NCBI GenBank assembly: GCA_016722075.1
Contig: JADKGW010000001.1
Location: 4,216,001-4,280,000 of the forward strand
Direction: 5' to 3'
DNA from: Candidatus Kouleothrix ribensis
Lineage (GTDB): Bacteria > Chloroflexota > Chloroflexia > Chloroflexales > Roseiflexaceae
Length of the DNA stretch: 64,000 bases
The number at the start of each line of letters is the position of its first letter. The first letter of the stretch is position 1. The position numbers were made by a program, and so were the translations under genes. Below, piece after piece: positions 34,543 through 43,381 of the stretch. A model generated the notes under the pieces. The model did no database searches. It was not told the origin of the DNA and saw only the letters and a list, made by a program, of their open reading frames with translations.

Positions 34543-35504
34543 TGAATCTGCCACCGATGATCCGTTACGCCGATACACTACACTACGACCACCTGCGTGG
34601 CGTGGTGACGGTGCTCGATTGGCGTGTGCCCGGCGCGCGCTGCGAGTATACCACACCCGAGGCGCTGGCCACGGCCCTGGCGGCCCGGCCGGCCGCCGAC
34701 AGCATGGCCTACCTGGTGGGCTACCTGCTGGCGCTAGCGGCACGCCTATGGGCCGATCGCCCGGCCGACGCGCGCCGGGCCGCGATCATCCAGGCCGGCG
34801 AGTGGCTGCGCCAGGCGCGCCCGCACGATCACCTGCTCGCCACCACGATCGAGGAGGGGCTGGCGTGTGCTGATGCCGCGATTATGGCCGGCGACGATGC
34901 CGAGGCGGCGCTGCTGGTGTATGCCGGCACAACACGTGGCCGGGCCGACCGCGTGGCCGAGCGGTGCGGGCGGCTCGCCGCCGGCCTGCTCGACGAGGGC
35001 GACCACCTGGTTACCTGCGGCTACGCTGGCCCGGCGCTGGGCTGGCTGCTGGCTAGCGCGCGCGATCTGCAGAAGCCACTGCACCTGACCGTGCTGGCCC
35101 CGCCGCCCCTGGCCGAGGCCGCACAGGTTGCGGTGATGGTTGCGCGCGCACTCGGGTTCCCGGCCAATACCGCCGCCCCGGCTGAGCCATTCGCGGGCGG
35201 CGGCGCCCAGATCTACCTGCTGGGCGCGACGCGTATCGCGCGCGACGGTAGTGTGGCTGCGCCGCCCACCGCGGCCGGCTTCGCCGCGCAGGCCCGCCGA
35301 TCGGGCATGCCATGCTATGTGCTGGGCTACGACACGGTCGACCCGGCCTGGCCCGGCGGCGCCCACGACGACGTCATGCCGCCTGAGCAGATCAGCGCGA
35401 TCGTCACGCACCGCGGCATCTACCGGCCGGCCATGATCGCGCGCCACCTGGGCGACGGCGACGCACCGCTCGAGGTTATTCCGCTGCGCGGGCCTGGCGT
35501 ATGA
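34539..35504 (+). CDS. Divergent MtnA/eIF2B-alpha-like protein
   Basis: 321 residues. The N-terminus (IRYADTLHYDHLRGVVTVLDWR) and the central part (LLDEGDHLVTCGYAGPALGWLLASARDL, then LTVLAPPPL) follow the layout of methylthioribose-1-phosphate isomerase and eIF2B-type regulatory subunits, a Rossmann-like C-terminal domain after a helical N-domain. But the catalytic Cys and Asp context of true MtnA is not evident, and similarity is low. It may be a diverged sugar-phosphate isomerase or a non-catalytic homologue. ATG 34539 overlaps the upstream stop. The NUDIX neighbour suggests nucleotide-linked metabolite handling. Confidence 0.5.
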   Translation: MMNLPPMIRYADTLHYDHLRGVVTVLDWRVPGARCEYTTPEALATALAARPAADSMAYLVGYLLALAARLWADRPADARRAAIIQAGEWLRQARPHDHLLATTIEEGLACADAAIMAGDDAEAALLVYAGTTRGRADRVAERCGRLAAGLLDEGDHLVTCGYAGPALGWLLASARDLQKPLHLTVLAPPPLAEAAQVAVMVARALGFPANTAAPAEPFAGGGAQIYLLGATRIARDGSVAAPPTAAGFAAQARRSGMPCYVLGYDTVDPAWPGGAHDDVMPPEQISAIVTHRGIYRPAMIARHLGDGDAPLEVIPLRGPGV

Positions 35505-35589
35505 TTATGATCGCCGATCTCGGCCATGCGGGTACACGATATCGCTGCGTACTACCGGCTGCATGGCCAAGCCGGCGGCGCAGCGTGCC

Positions 35590-36480
35590 TCAGGCCAGCT
35601 GCCGCAGCAGCGCGGCGTAGGCGGCCCACAGCAGCCCGGCCAGCAGCAGCCCATCCAGCCCAAGGTATGCCCAGGCCCAGCGCCGGGGCGAGCGGCCGAT
35701 TGCCAGCCGATGATAGGCCCACAGCAGCGCCAGCAGCGCGGGTACCGCCAGGCTGGCCGCGATCAGCAGCGGGCCGCGCGGCCCTTGCGCTTGCAGTGCG
35801 CCAAATGGCGCCAGCCACGGCAGCATTGCCAGCGCGATCAGGCCGGCCGCGCGGAGCCGCAGCCCATCATCGAGCCAGCTCGCTACGCGATCGACCAGCC
35901 GCGCGCCGGGCGCGCGCCGCTCGGCTGTGTACCCGGCCGTGAACGCGCCATAGCCCAACAGCGGCGCCAGCGCCAGCGTGAAGCCGAGCGCGCCGAGCCA
36001 GTGCAGCACCCGCAGGCTGATTGGCTGATCGGCGGTGGGGGCGCTTGCCAGCGGTGCGATATCGAATGTGCCGGCCACCTGGGCCAGCGCAAGTACGGCC
36101 AGGATCAGCGTAGGCAGGCCATTCAGCAGCGCCGCCAGGCGCCGCCGGCCGGCCGCGCGCACGGCAGTGTCGCCCGCGCACAGCTCGTGGCGCAGCGCAA
36201 GCAGCAGCGGCGACTCGAGCAGTGCCAGCACTACCAGTATGTCGGCCGGGCGCCCCAGCGGTGCTGCAAATGGCAGCGGCAGCAGCGCCAGCCCAAGCCA
36301 GGGTAGCACAATCGCTGCCAGCCGCCAGGCTGGTGGGCCGGCCGCGTGCCCGGCGTATGGTGTGGTGGGCAGCAGCGCAGCCAGTAGCCCGGCCGCCAGC
36401 CCGGCCGCCAGCCCACCAGGGTAGATCAGCAGGCGCGACCATGCCAGCCCCAGCAGAGTCAGCAGCTCACCGAGGTTCAT
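35590..36480 (-). CDS. Membrane protein resembling NuoH/HycD (complex I subunit 1 family), no lysine
   Basis: 296 residues with about eight hydrophobic helices. The opening GELLTLLGLAWSRLLIYPGG, then RPADILVVLALLESPLLLALRHELCAGD and the tail GLDGLLLAGLLWAAYAALL, resemble the quinone-end membrane subunit of complex I and group 4 hydrogenases. The acidic charges normal in that subunit are few and there is not one lysine in the protein. The start at 36480 lies inside the end of the upstream gene (14-bp overlap), so the two are translated together. No other complex subunits are present. The family link is tentative. Confidence 0.45.
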   Translation of the reverse strand: MNLGELLTLLGLAWSRLLIYPGGLAAGLAAGLLAALLPTTPYAGHAAGPPAWRLAAIVLPWLGLALLPLPFAAPLGRPADILVVLALLESPLLLALRHELCAGDTAVRAAGRRRLAALLNGLPTLILAVLALAQVAGTFDIAPLASAPTADQPISLRVLHWLGALGFTLALAPLLGYGAFTAGYTAERRAPGARLVDRVASWLDDGLRLRAAGLIALAMLPWLAPFGALQAQGPRGPLLIAASLAVPALLALLWAYHRLAIGRSPRRWAWAYLGLDGLLLAGLLWAAYAALLRQLA

Positions 36481-37987
36481 GCAGCTGCTCCTCGGGCGGC
36501 AGGCGGCCCAGCAGCAGGTCGATCCAGGGTACATCGCGGCGCAGTGCCTGCAGCATGCCGGCGATTGTCTCGGGCGGGGCAGCCGGCTCAGGCACCGGGG
36601 CCGATGCGCCGCCCGCCCCCAGGCGTGCCACCACATAGACCAGCGCGCAGAGCACCAGCATCAACAGCGCCACCGCGATCGAGGGCCAGGTTGTCACTGG
36701 CACGCGCGCCGAGTTGGCGGTGGCCAGGCCAACCCACGGCCAGATATTCAGATCGCCATACAGGCTTAGCCCACCCTGCAGCTGCGCGATCACCGGCTCG
36801 ATCAGGCCGCGCAACACCAGCGGCGCGCCCAGGCCCAGCGCCAGGCTCAGGCCAGCCAGCGCCGTACGCGCCCGCGATCGGCCGGCCGGCTGGGGCCACA
36901 GCGCCGGCCCCAGCGCCTGTAGCAGCGCGGCCAGCCAGGCGCCGCCGGCCGGCAGTGCCGCGCCGCCGGCCATGCTTGCGCCGATCAGCATCCACGCGGC
37001 TACAAATGGCGCCGCGAACGGCACGGCGGTCGAGAGTAGCCAGTCGGGCAGCGCGGCCCTGCGCGGGGGGGTGCTGGCCACAGCCCGGCCGCCCATGGCC
37101 TCGGCCCCGGCCATCAGCACCAGAACGCTCAGCATGCCATAGCAGGCCGCAGCTACGCCGGCGTTAGTGCCCAGGCCCAGGCCAGCCAGCGCCAGCGCCA
37201 GCGCGCCGGCCGTCGTGCGGGCGGCGCGCACGCCCGGCTGCGGTTGGAACAGTGCGCTGAGCATACACCAGCACGCCAGCGCCACACCCAGCAGCAGCGT
37301 GGCCAGCGACCAGCCGCTATTCCAGGCGCCCAGGCTATACAGGCGTGCCAGCGGGTAGAGCCATGCCAGCGCAAAACAGCGTGCGCACAGCCTGGTTGGG
37401 CCGGGCCGGGCCGGCCCGGCCAGCGCCAGCCCTGCGATCGGCGCCACGGCTGCGAGCAGCGCGAACCAGAATACACCGCTCGTGAGTGCCAGGCCCGCGC
37501 CGCGCTGCTCGAGACGATCGGTGCCAGCCAGTGCCAGGGCCGCGTAGCTCGCCAGCAGGCATGCCGCCGCCAGCAGCGCCGGCGCGCCGCGGCCGAGCGC
37601 CCGCAGGGTAGCCAGGTGCCACCAGGCGCCCGGCGGCCGGGCCGGGCCAGCCAGCAGTAGCGTGGCCAGCGCCAGCGCCGCCGGCACCGCCAGCGTAAGC
37701 GTGGCCGCGTAGCCCAGTAGCAGTAGCAGCGCCGCCGCCGCCGCGCGCCAGCTTGGTGCCGCGTGCCCAGCATACACCAGCGTAGCCAGCAGCAGGCCGG
37801 CCAGCGTCGCAACGCCGAAAAAGGCACTGAGCGCATCGACTCGGATTGCGCCGCCCAGCGGCAGCGGCTGGTCGCGCACGCGCCAGCACAGCACCAGCGC
37901 CGCCAGCAACGCCAGCGCGGTCAGGGCGGCCGGCAGAGCATTGGCCCGCCGTGCGGATCGATCTAGCACCAGCTTCATGCTCAACAT
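36467..37987 (-). CDS. Large membrane protein resembling NuoL/M or HyfB, nearly lysine-free
   Basis: 506 residues, about 13-14 hydrophobic helices rich in Ala and Leu. The arrangement and segment DALSAFFGVATLAGLLLATLVYAGH recall NuoL/NuoM-type antiporter subunits, which begin each half with a DGLSxxF motif. The key lysines of the proton channel are missing: the only Lys in the protein is residue 5. It may be a diverged paralogue with another role, or an unrelated membrane protein of similar shape. ATG 37987 or 37978 both possible. It overlaps the NuoH-like gene by 14 bp. Confidence 0.45.
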   Translation of the reverse strand: MLSMKLVLDRSARRANALPAALTALALLAALVLCWRVRDQPLPLGGAIRVDALSAFFGVATLAGLLLATLVYAGHAAPSWRAAAAALLLLLGYAATLTLAVPAALALATLLLAGPARPPGAWWHLATLRALGRGAPALLAAACLLASYAALALAGTDRLEQRGAGLALTSGVFWFALLAAVAPIAGLALAGPARPGPTRLCARCFALAWLYPLARLYSLGAWNSGWSLATLLLGVALACWCMLSALFQPQPGVRAARTTAGALALALAGLGLGTNAGVAAACYGMLSVLVLMAGAEAMGGRAVASTPPRRAALPDWLLSTAVPFAAPFVAAWMLIGASMAGGAALPAGGAWLAALLQALGPALWPQPAGRSRARTALAGLSLALGLGAPLVLRGLIEPVIAQLQGGLSLYGDLNIWPWVGLATANSARVPVTTWPSIAVALLMLVLCALVYVVARLGAGGASAPVPEPAAPPETIAGMLQALRRDVPWIDLLLGRLPPEEQLHEPR

Positions 37988-38697
37988 CCATCGCCTAGTG
38001 TGGGGAGCGGCAGTGGTACGCGGGCTACGGCCGGCATGGGTTGCCGCAGCGTCGTGCGCGTTGGCTCAATCGGCTAGCCGGTTGCATTCGAGCGCGATCA
38101 TAAGGCCCAAGCCAGGTGCATGTCAATGACACGACGTACGCAGTCGGCGTTTGTAGCCTGCGGCAGCGCGGTACGCGCCAGTACACCACGCGCCACCGCG
38201 TAAATCCTGTCAATAATAACAGCAATGACAACATTGTAATATTGCCGGATTCGGCCCGGCTGGCCGCCGGCTACGCCGGCCTGTGCGTATAGATGCGCAG
38301 GCATGGCATGCCAATAATACATGGCGTAATAATACAAATGAAGAAATTGTCATCTAAAGCTTGGGCCTGCAAATTGAAGCACTTTTTCGGGCGTGCTATC
38401 ATAGAGCAATCTAGTTTGACGATTAATCAATAACATGGCTTACGCGCCCGCCGGTTTTTGCCCATTGCAGAGCGATACGTTTATTCTTGTTGTTGTTGGT
38501 TTTTATGCGTAGAAAGCGAAAGAACCAATAACGTCATGTGGTCGCGGGCGCTATGCTGCAAGTGACCAGCCGGCGTATGGTGGCCCAGGCCGGTTGGCGC
38601 ATGGGTGTGTCCAATCGGCGATACGCCTGGCTACTGGCGGGAGCCACCGTGGGGCCTGTAGGTGGGTTGTTCTGGCAGGTGGAAGAGCAGGGGGGCC
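37988..38697. other. Intergenic region, AT-richer, with palindromic element copy E
   Basis: 710 bp without a supported gene. Repeat copy E lies at 38135-38166. The stretch 38330-38540 is clearly lower in GC than the window and rich in short T and A runs, consistent with a promoter region for the BlaI-like regulator. No open frame has a ribosome site and normal composition together. Confidence 0.6.
38135..38166. repeat. Dispersed palindromic element, left-end fragment (copy E)
   Basis: CGTACGCAGTCGG at 38135 followed by CGTTTGTAGCCTGCGGCAG up to 38166 matches the left flank and end of copy D almost base for base. The right end is absent or diverged. Confidence 0.62.
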
Positions 38698-39141
38698 ATG
38701 AAACATAACATCGTATCAAATTTCAGGCCGCATGGGCAGGGCCTCGGCAAGCTATTCGGCTCGCTGGAAGCGGATATCATGACCTTGATCTGGGAGCGGC
38801 AGCGCGCGTCGGCACGCGATATTTTCGAAGGCCTGCGCGACCAGGGCCAGCGCCTGTCGTATGGTGCGACGAAGACGGTGCTCGATCGGTTGGTGAAGAA
38901 GCAAGTGCTCATGCGCGATCTCGACGGAAATCAATACACCTACTATGCGCTGCTGAACCGCGAGGATTACACGCGTTCGGCGATTCGCGAGATCATCGAT
39001 GGGCTGTTTGCCGGCTTTGGCTCGCCGGTCTATGCCCAGTTCCTCGATCGAATCCAGTCCTCTAGCCCCGAGCAGTTGGATCAACTGACCGAGCTGATCA
39101 ACGCGGCCGAGGCACGTAAGCAGAACCCTACCACCACCTAA
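38698..39141 (+). CDS. BlaI/MecI-family transcriptional repressor
   Basis: 147 residues. The winged-helix domain shows GSLEADIMTLIWERQRASARDIFEGL, LSYGATKTVLDRLVKKQVLMRDLDGNQYTYYALLNREDY, matching the BlaI fold in which the recognition helix holds TKTVLDRL. The C-terminal part helps dimerisation and contains a cleavage-prone region in homologues. ATG 38698 follows GCAGGGGGGCC. It is 69 bp before a membrane M56 peptidase gene, the standard sensor-protease/repressor pair. It likely represses its own operon; target genes outside the pair are not apparent here. Confidence 0.92.
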   Translation: MKHNIVSNFRPHGQGLGKLFGSLEADIMTLIWERQRASARDIFEGLRDQGQRLSYGATKTVLDRLVKKQVLMRDLDGNQYTYYALLNREDYTRSAIREIIDGLFAGFGSPVYAQFLDRIQSSSPEQLDQLTELINAAEARKQNPTTT

Positions 39142-39210
39142 TCGGCCCAGGTATGCCTTCAATCTGGTACCGAGCCACGCATGCTGCCTGGCTGATGGAG
39201 GCCAGCACCA

Positions 39211-40227
39211 ATGGGTATTGATGTAATACCGTACGATCCCTACCATCCGCACTTTGGGTATACGGCGGCGATCTCGTGCGTGGCCTGGGTCAGTATTGTT
39301 CTGTTTAGTCGCCTGAAGCTGCGCTGGCAGCCCCAGCTACGCACAGCGCTCTATGCCCTGGCGATCGGCCTTCCGCTCTACGCCGAATCGACCAGCTATG
39401 TGATTGCCCTGGTGCGCCCGCCGCCCGAAACACCGCTCGGCTATCTCCTCACCCATATCCACGCGAGCCTGCTTCAGCCGCTGCCGATCGACTCACCGCT
39501 CTCACCGGCCATGAGCATGCTGGTGCTGCCTGGGCTTGCCGGGCTGCTGCTCGTCTCGCTGGTGCGGTTTGCTCTGAGTACGTGGCGGCTCAACCGTGCG
39601 CTGGCCGGCGCGCGGCCAATGGCGTATACCTCCTACGGCTGGCTGTGGCTCAGTTTGTCTGGCATGGCGCGCGCCCGGCGGCGCCGGCTACCACCAGTGC
39701 TAATATGTAGCCTGGCCGAGCCGCTGGCGTTCACCACCGGCGTGATCCGGCCGCGCATCTATATTACGCCGGCGCTGCTCGAGCTGCTCACCGCCGAAGA
39801 GGCCCTGGCTGTGCTATGCCACGAGTGGGGCCATGTGCAGCGGCACGATCTGCTGTGGAACTGGCTGATGCATACCATGCGCGATCTGGTCTGGTTCCTG
39901 CCGGGCGGCCACCTGGCCTGGCGCTCGATGCTCGAAAGCCAGGATCAGGCCTGCGATGTGCTGGCCGCCACCATGACCAACCGGCCGCTCGCGGTGGCGC
40001 GCGCGCTGGTGAAGGTGGCCGGTGCGCGATCGGCCAAGCCGGCCCTGCCGCTGTTGGCGGCCAGCTCGTTTGCGCTGGCCGGCCGGCCGCTGCACGTACG
40101 GGTCGAGCATATGATCAGTCTCTACGAGTGCGGCGAGCAGCCGGCACGCGGCGCGGCGATCGGCGCCGGCCTGCTGGCGCTGGCACTGCTGGTGCTGGCG
40201 ATCTTGCCAGTGCTGCTGGGGTCGTAG
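39211..40227 (+). CDS. BlaR1/MecR1-like M56 membrane metallopeptidase
   Basis: 338 residues. The zinc site HEWGHVQRHDLLWNW (HExxH) lies near residue 210, with a further acidic helix ESQDQACDVLA as the third ligand region. Several hydrophobic helices precede it, and a final helix closes the protein. In BlaR1-type systems this protease cleaves the BlaI repressor on a signal. The C-terminal penicillin-binding sensor domain of true BlaR1 is absent, so the signal is unknown. GATGGAGGCC lies before ATG 39211. Confidence 0.9.
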   Translation: MGIDVIPYDPYHPHFGYTAAISCVAWVSIVLFSRLKLRWQPQLRTALYALAIGLPLYAESTSYVIALVRPPPETPLGYLLTHIHASLLQPLPIDSPLSPAMSMLVLPGLAGLLLVSLVRFALSTWRLNRALAGARPMAYTSYGWLWLSLSGMARARRRRLPPVLICSLAEPLAFTTGVIRPRIYITPALLELLTAEEALAVLCHEWGHVQRHDLLWNWLMHTMRDLVWFLPGGHLAWRSMLESQDQACDVLAATMTNRPLAVARALVKVAGARSAKPALPLLAASSFALAGRPLHVRVEHMISLYECGEQPARGAAIGAGLLALALLVLAILPVLLGS

Positions 40228-40262
40228 CGCACGCGCTACCGGCGAATGCGTTAGCTGAGCCT

Positions 40263-40290
40263 GGGGTAGCCGGCAGTTGCCGGCCACCCC
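40263..40290. terminator. Hairpin between convergent M56 and aconitase genes
   Basis: GGGGTAGCCGGC (40263-40274) pairs with GCCGGCCACCCC (40279-40290) with one mismatch around AGTT. No T-tract, but it lies exactly between two convergent stops. Confidence 0.55.
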
Positions 40291-40314
40291 GACGACCCAC
40301 CGACAGGCCCGGCC

Positions 40315-43071
40315 CTACGCCGCCACCGGCTCGCTGTGTGCCGCCAGGTTGCGCAGCACATAGTGCAGAATGCCGCCGTTGCGGTAGTAGGTCAGTTCGC
40401 CTTCGGAGTTGATCCGCACCCGCGCCGCGAAGCGCATCTCGCTGCCATCCTCGCGCACCGCGCGCACCGTCAGCTCCTGGCCGGGCTGCAGCGCGTCGAT
40501 GCCCTCGATCGTGAAGACCTCGCGGCCGCTCAGGCCCAGCGACGCGGCATTCTGGCCGTTCAGGAAGGTCAGCGGCAGCACGCCCATGCCCACCAGGTTC
40601 GAGCGGTGGATGCGCTCGAAGCTCTCGGCGATCACTGCCCGCACACCCAGCAAGAACGTGCCCTTGGCGGCCCAGTCGCGGCTCGAGCCGGTGCCATACT
40701 CTTTGCCGGCCAGCACCACCAGCGGCGTACCGTCGGCCTGGTAGCGCATGGCTGCGTCGTAGATGCTCAGCTGCTCGCCGGTGGGGATGTACACGGTGTA
40801 GCCACCCTCGACACCCGGCACCATCGCGTTCTTCAGGCGAATATTCGCAAACGTGCCGCGCATCATCACCTCGTGATTGCCGCGGCGCGCGCCGTACGAG
40901 TTGAAGTCTTTCGGCGCTACCCCGTGATCCACCAGATACTTGCCGGCCGGGCTGTCTTTGGCGATGCTACCCGCCGGCGAAATATGGTCGGTGGTTACGC
41001 TATCGCCCAGCACTGCCAGCGCTCGCGCACCATAGATCGAGCGTAGCGGCGGCAGCTCGCGGGTCATGCCCACGAAGTAGGGTGGGTTCTGAATGTAGGT
41101 CGAGTCGTCGTTCCAGCTGTATAGCGCGCCGCCGGCCACCGGGATCTGGTTCCAATCCTGGTTGCCGGTAAACACGTTCGCGTACTGCTGCCGGAACAGG
41201 TCGGCCGTCACCGAGTTCGCCAGCGCCGCCTGCACCTCCGCCTGGCTCGGCCAGATGTCGGCCAGGTACACCGGCTGGCCGTCGCTACCGGTGCCTAGCG
41301 GCTCGTAGCGCATGTCGATATCGACCGTGCCGGCGATGGCGAAGGCCACCACCAGCGGCGGCGAGGCCAGGTAGTTCGCGCGCACCACCGGGTTGATCCG
41401 GCCTTCGAAGTTGCGGTTGCCGCTTAGCACTGCGCTCACCACCAGGTTGTTGTCCTTCACCGCTGCGGCGATCTCGTCGGCTACCGGCCCCGAGTTACCG
41501 ATACAGGTGGTGCAGCCGTAGCCCACTACGTTGAAGCCCAGCGCGTCGAGGTCGCCGATCAGGCCGGCCTTCTTCAGGTATTCGGTCACCACGCGCGAGC
41601 CGGGCGCCATGCTGGTCTTCACATACGGCCGGCGCGTCAGGCCCTTCGCCACGGCGTTCCTGGCCAGCAGCCCGGCCGCGATCATCACCGAGGGGTTCGA
41701 GGTGTTGGTACACGAGGTGATCGCGGCGATTACAGTAGCGCCATGGGTCAGGCGGGCGCTCTGCCCCTCGGATGTGACAGACGCACCTGCGGCGGCGTAG
41801 AGATCGGCGCGTGTACCCTGGGCGTACTCGGCCGGCGCCCAGGGCGCCACCTCGCGGCCAAAGGTGCTCTGCATGGCCTGCCAGAATGCGTGCTTCAGGT
41901 TGTTCAGCGGCACGCGATCTTGCGGGCGGCGCGGGCCGGCCACGCTCGGCTCGATCGTGCTCAGGTCGAGCTCGAGCAGCGTGTTGAAGCTCGGGATCGG
42001 GCTATCGTCGCTGCGGAACATGCCCTGGGCCTTGTAGTAGGCCTCGACCAGCGGCGCCACGCCGTCGCGCGCGGTGCCGCGCAGGTAGCGCAGCGTCTCG
42101 TCGTCGACTGGGAAGAAGCCGCAGGTGGCGCCATACTCGGGCGCCATATTCGCGATCGTTGCACGGTCGGCCAGGCTCAGCGCGCTCAGGCCGGCACCGC
42201 AGAACTCGACAAACTTGTCGACCACGCCTTCTTTGCGCAGCAGCTCGGTTACGCGCAGCACCAGGTCGGTGGCGGTGGCGCCGGGGCGTAGCGCACCCAC
42301 CAGCTTCACGCCGATCACCTCGGGCGTCAGCATGGCCAGCGGCTGGCCCAGCAGCACCGCCTCGGCCTCGATCCCACCCACGCCCCAGCCCAGCACGCCC
42401 AGGCCATTGATCATGGTCGTGTGGCTGTCGGTGCCGACCAGTGTGTCGGGCATGGCCACGCGCTCGCCGTCGATCTGCTTGGTCAGCACCACCTGGGCCA
42501 GGTATTCGAGGTTGACCTGGTGGCAGATGCCGGTGGCCGGCGGCACGACGCTGAAGTTGCTAAAGCTCTGCTGGCCCCAGCGCAGAAACTCGTAGCGCTC
42601 GCGGTTGCGCTCGAACTCGAGCTCGGCGTTCAGCTGCAGGGCCATGCCGCTGCCAAACGCGTCGACCTGTACCGAGTGGTCGATCACCAGGTCGGCCTGC
42701 GAGAGCGGGTTGATCCTGGCCGGGTCGCCGCCGAGCTGCTGCATCGCATTGCGCATCGCCGCCAGGTCGACTACCGCCGGCACGCCGGTGAAATCCTGCA
42801 TCAGCACACGCGCCGGCTTGAATGCGATCTCGCGCTGCCCGGCGCTAGCGGGCGTCCAGCATGCTAGCGCCTGCACATCGGCCTCGCTGGTAAAGCCGTC
42901 GCCAATATTGCGCAGCAATGCCTCGAGCACCACCTTGATCGAGAACGGCAACGCGGCGAGGTCGGCGCCGGTTTTTGCGGCCAGCTGGTCGAGCCGATAG
43001 ATCATGTACTGCTGCCCACCGACGTTGAGCGGAGCGCGCGCACCAAACGGATCATTGACCGCGTCATTCAT
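40315..43071 (-). CDS. acnA: Aconitate hydratase (AcnA type)
   Basis: 918 residues, [4Fe-4S] dehydratase interconverting citrate and isocitrate in the TCA cycle. Cluster ligands are seen in ITSCTNTSNPSVMIAAGLL and YGCTTCIGNSGPV, spaced as in the family. The C-terminal swivel domain has the GKEYGTGSSRDWAAKG loop, and TDHISPAGSIAKDSP is the typical substrate loop. GAAAGGTTTACC precedes ATG 43071, and a candidate promoter lies at 43152-43180. Length is slightly above the ~890-residue norm. Confidence 0.97.
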   Translation of the reverse strand: MNDAVNDPFGARAPLNVGGQQYMIYRLDQLAAKTGADLAALPFSIKVVLEALLRNIGDGFTSEADVQALACWTPASAGQREIAFKPARVLMQDFTGVPAVVDLAAMRNAMQQLGGDPARINPLSQADLVIDHSVQVDAFGSGMALQLNAELEFERNRERYEFLRWGQQSFSNFSVVPPATGICHQVNLEYLAQVVLTKQIDGERVAMPDTLVGTDSHTTMINGLGVLGWGVGGIEAEAVLLGQPLAMLTPEVIGVKLVGALRPGATATDLVLRVTELLRKEGVVDKFVEFCGAGLSALSLADRATIANMAPEYGATCGFFPVDDETLRYLRGTARDGVAPLVEAYYKAQGMFRSDDSPIPSFNTLLELDLSTIEPSVAGPRRPQDRVPLNNLKHAFWQAMQSTFGREVAPWAPAEYAQGTRADLYAAAGASVTSEGQSARLTHGATVIAAITSCTNTSNPSVMIAAGLLARNAVAKGLTRRPYVKTSMAPGSRVVTEYLKKAGLIGDLDALGFNVVGYGCTTCIGNSGPVADEIAAAVKDNNLVVSAVLSGNRNFEGRINPVVRANYLASPPLVVAFAIAGTVDIDMRYEPLGTGSDGQPVYLADIWPSQAEVQAALANSVTADLFRQQYANVFTGNQDWNQIPVAGGALYSWNDDSTYIQNPPYFVGMTRELPPLRSIYGARALAVLGDSVTTDHISPAGSIAKDSPAGKYLVDHGVAPKDFNSYGARRGNHEVMMRGTFANIRLKNAMVPGVEGGYTVYIPTGEQLSIYDAAMRYQADGTPLVVLAGKEYGTGSSRDWAAKGTFLLGVRAVIAESFERIHRSNLVGMGVLPLTFLNGQNAASLGLSGREVFTIEGIDALQPGQELTVRAVREDGSEMRFAARVRINSEGELTYYRNGGILHYVLRNLAAHSEPVAA

Positions 43072-43381
43072 GACGGTAAACCTTTCTTGAGCACATCGAG
43101 CGCCGGCTGCGATGCGCCCCTCTGTATGGTATCGATTGTCTGCTTGCCTCTATTATAGTCGCTCATTGGCCTGGTGAGAAATATATGCTTTCGACAGTTT
43201 CGATAGATATCTTCTATGCCTCTGCGCAGAAATGGCACGCTATCTTTTTGGCTTTCGGTTTTTGCGCTCGCAGCACGCAAAGCCGAAAACCATACAACAG
43301 AACGTACCATGAACGCCGACCGCGCAGGCCCTATGATAGAATAGAATGCCACCAGTATTTGCCGTGCAGTTAGGACAACCA
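43072..43381. other. Divergent intergenic region between aconitase and MFS genes
   Basis: 310 bp, AT-richer than average. It holds the minus-strand promoter candidate at 43152-43180 and, near 43335, TATGATAGAATAG, a possible -10 for the MFS gene. No coding support. Confidence 0.6.
43152..43180 (-). promoter_or_regulatory. Candidate promoter for aconitase
   Basis: On the minus strand TTCTCA (43180-43175) and TATAAT (43157-43152) are spaced by 17 nt, 80 nt upstream of the aconitase start. The -10 is perfect, the -35 weak. Confidence 0.5.

Noticed and set aside
39211..40227. Beta-lactam resistance regulator
   Set aside because: The M56 protein lacks the penicillin-binding sensor domain and no beta-lactamase or PBP2a gene is near.
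40336..43000. Several long plus-strand open frames opposite aconitase
   Set aside because: They mirror the high third-position GC of aconitase. No domains and no ribosome sites; aconitase is complete on the minus strand.
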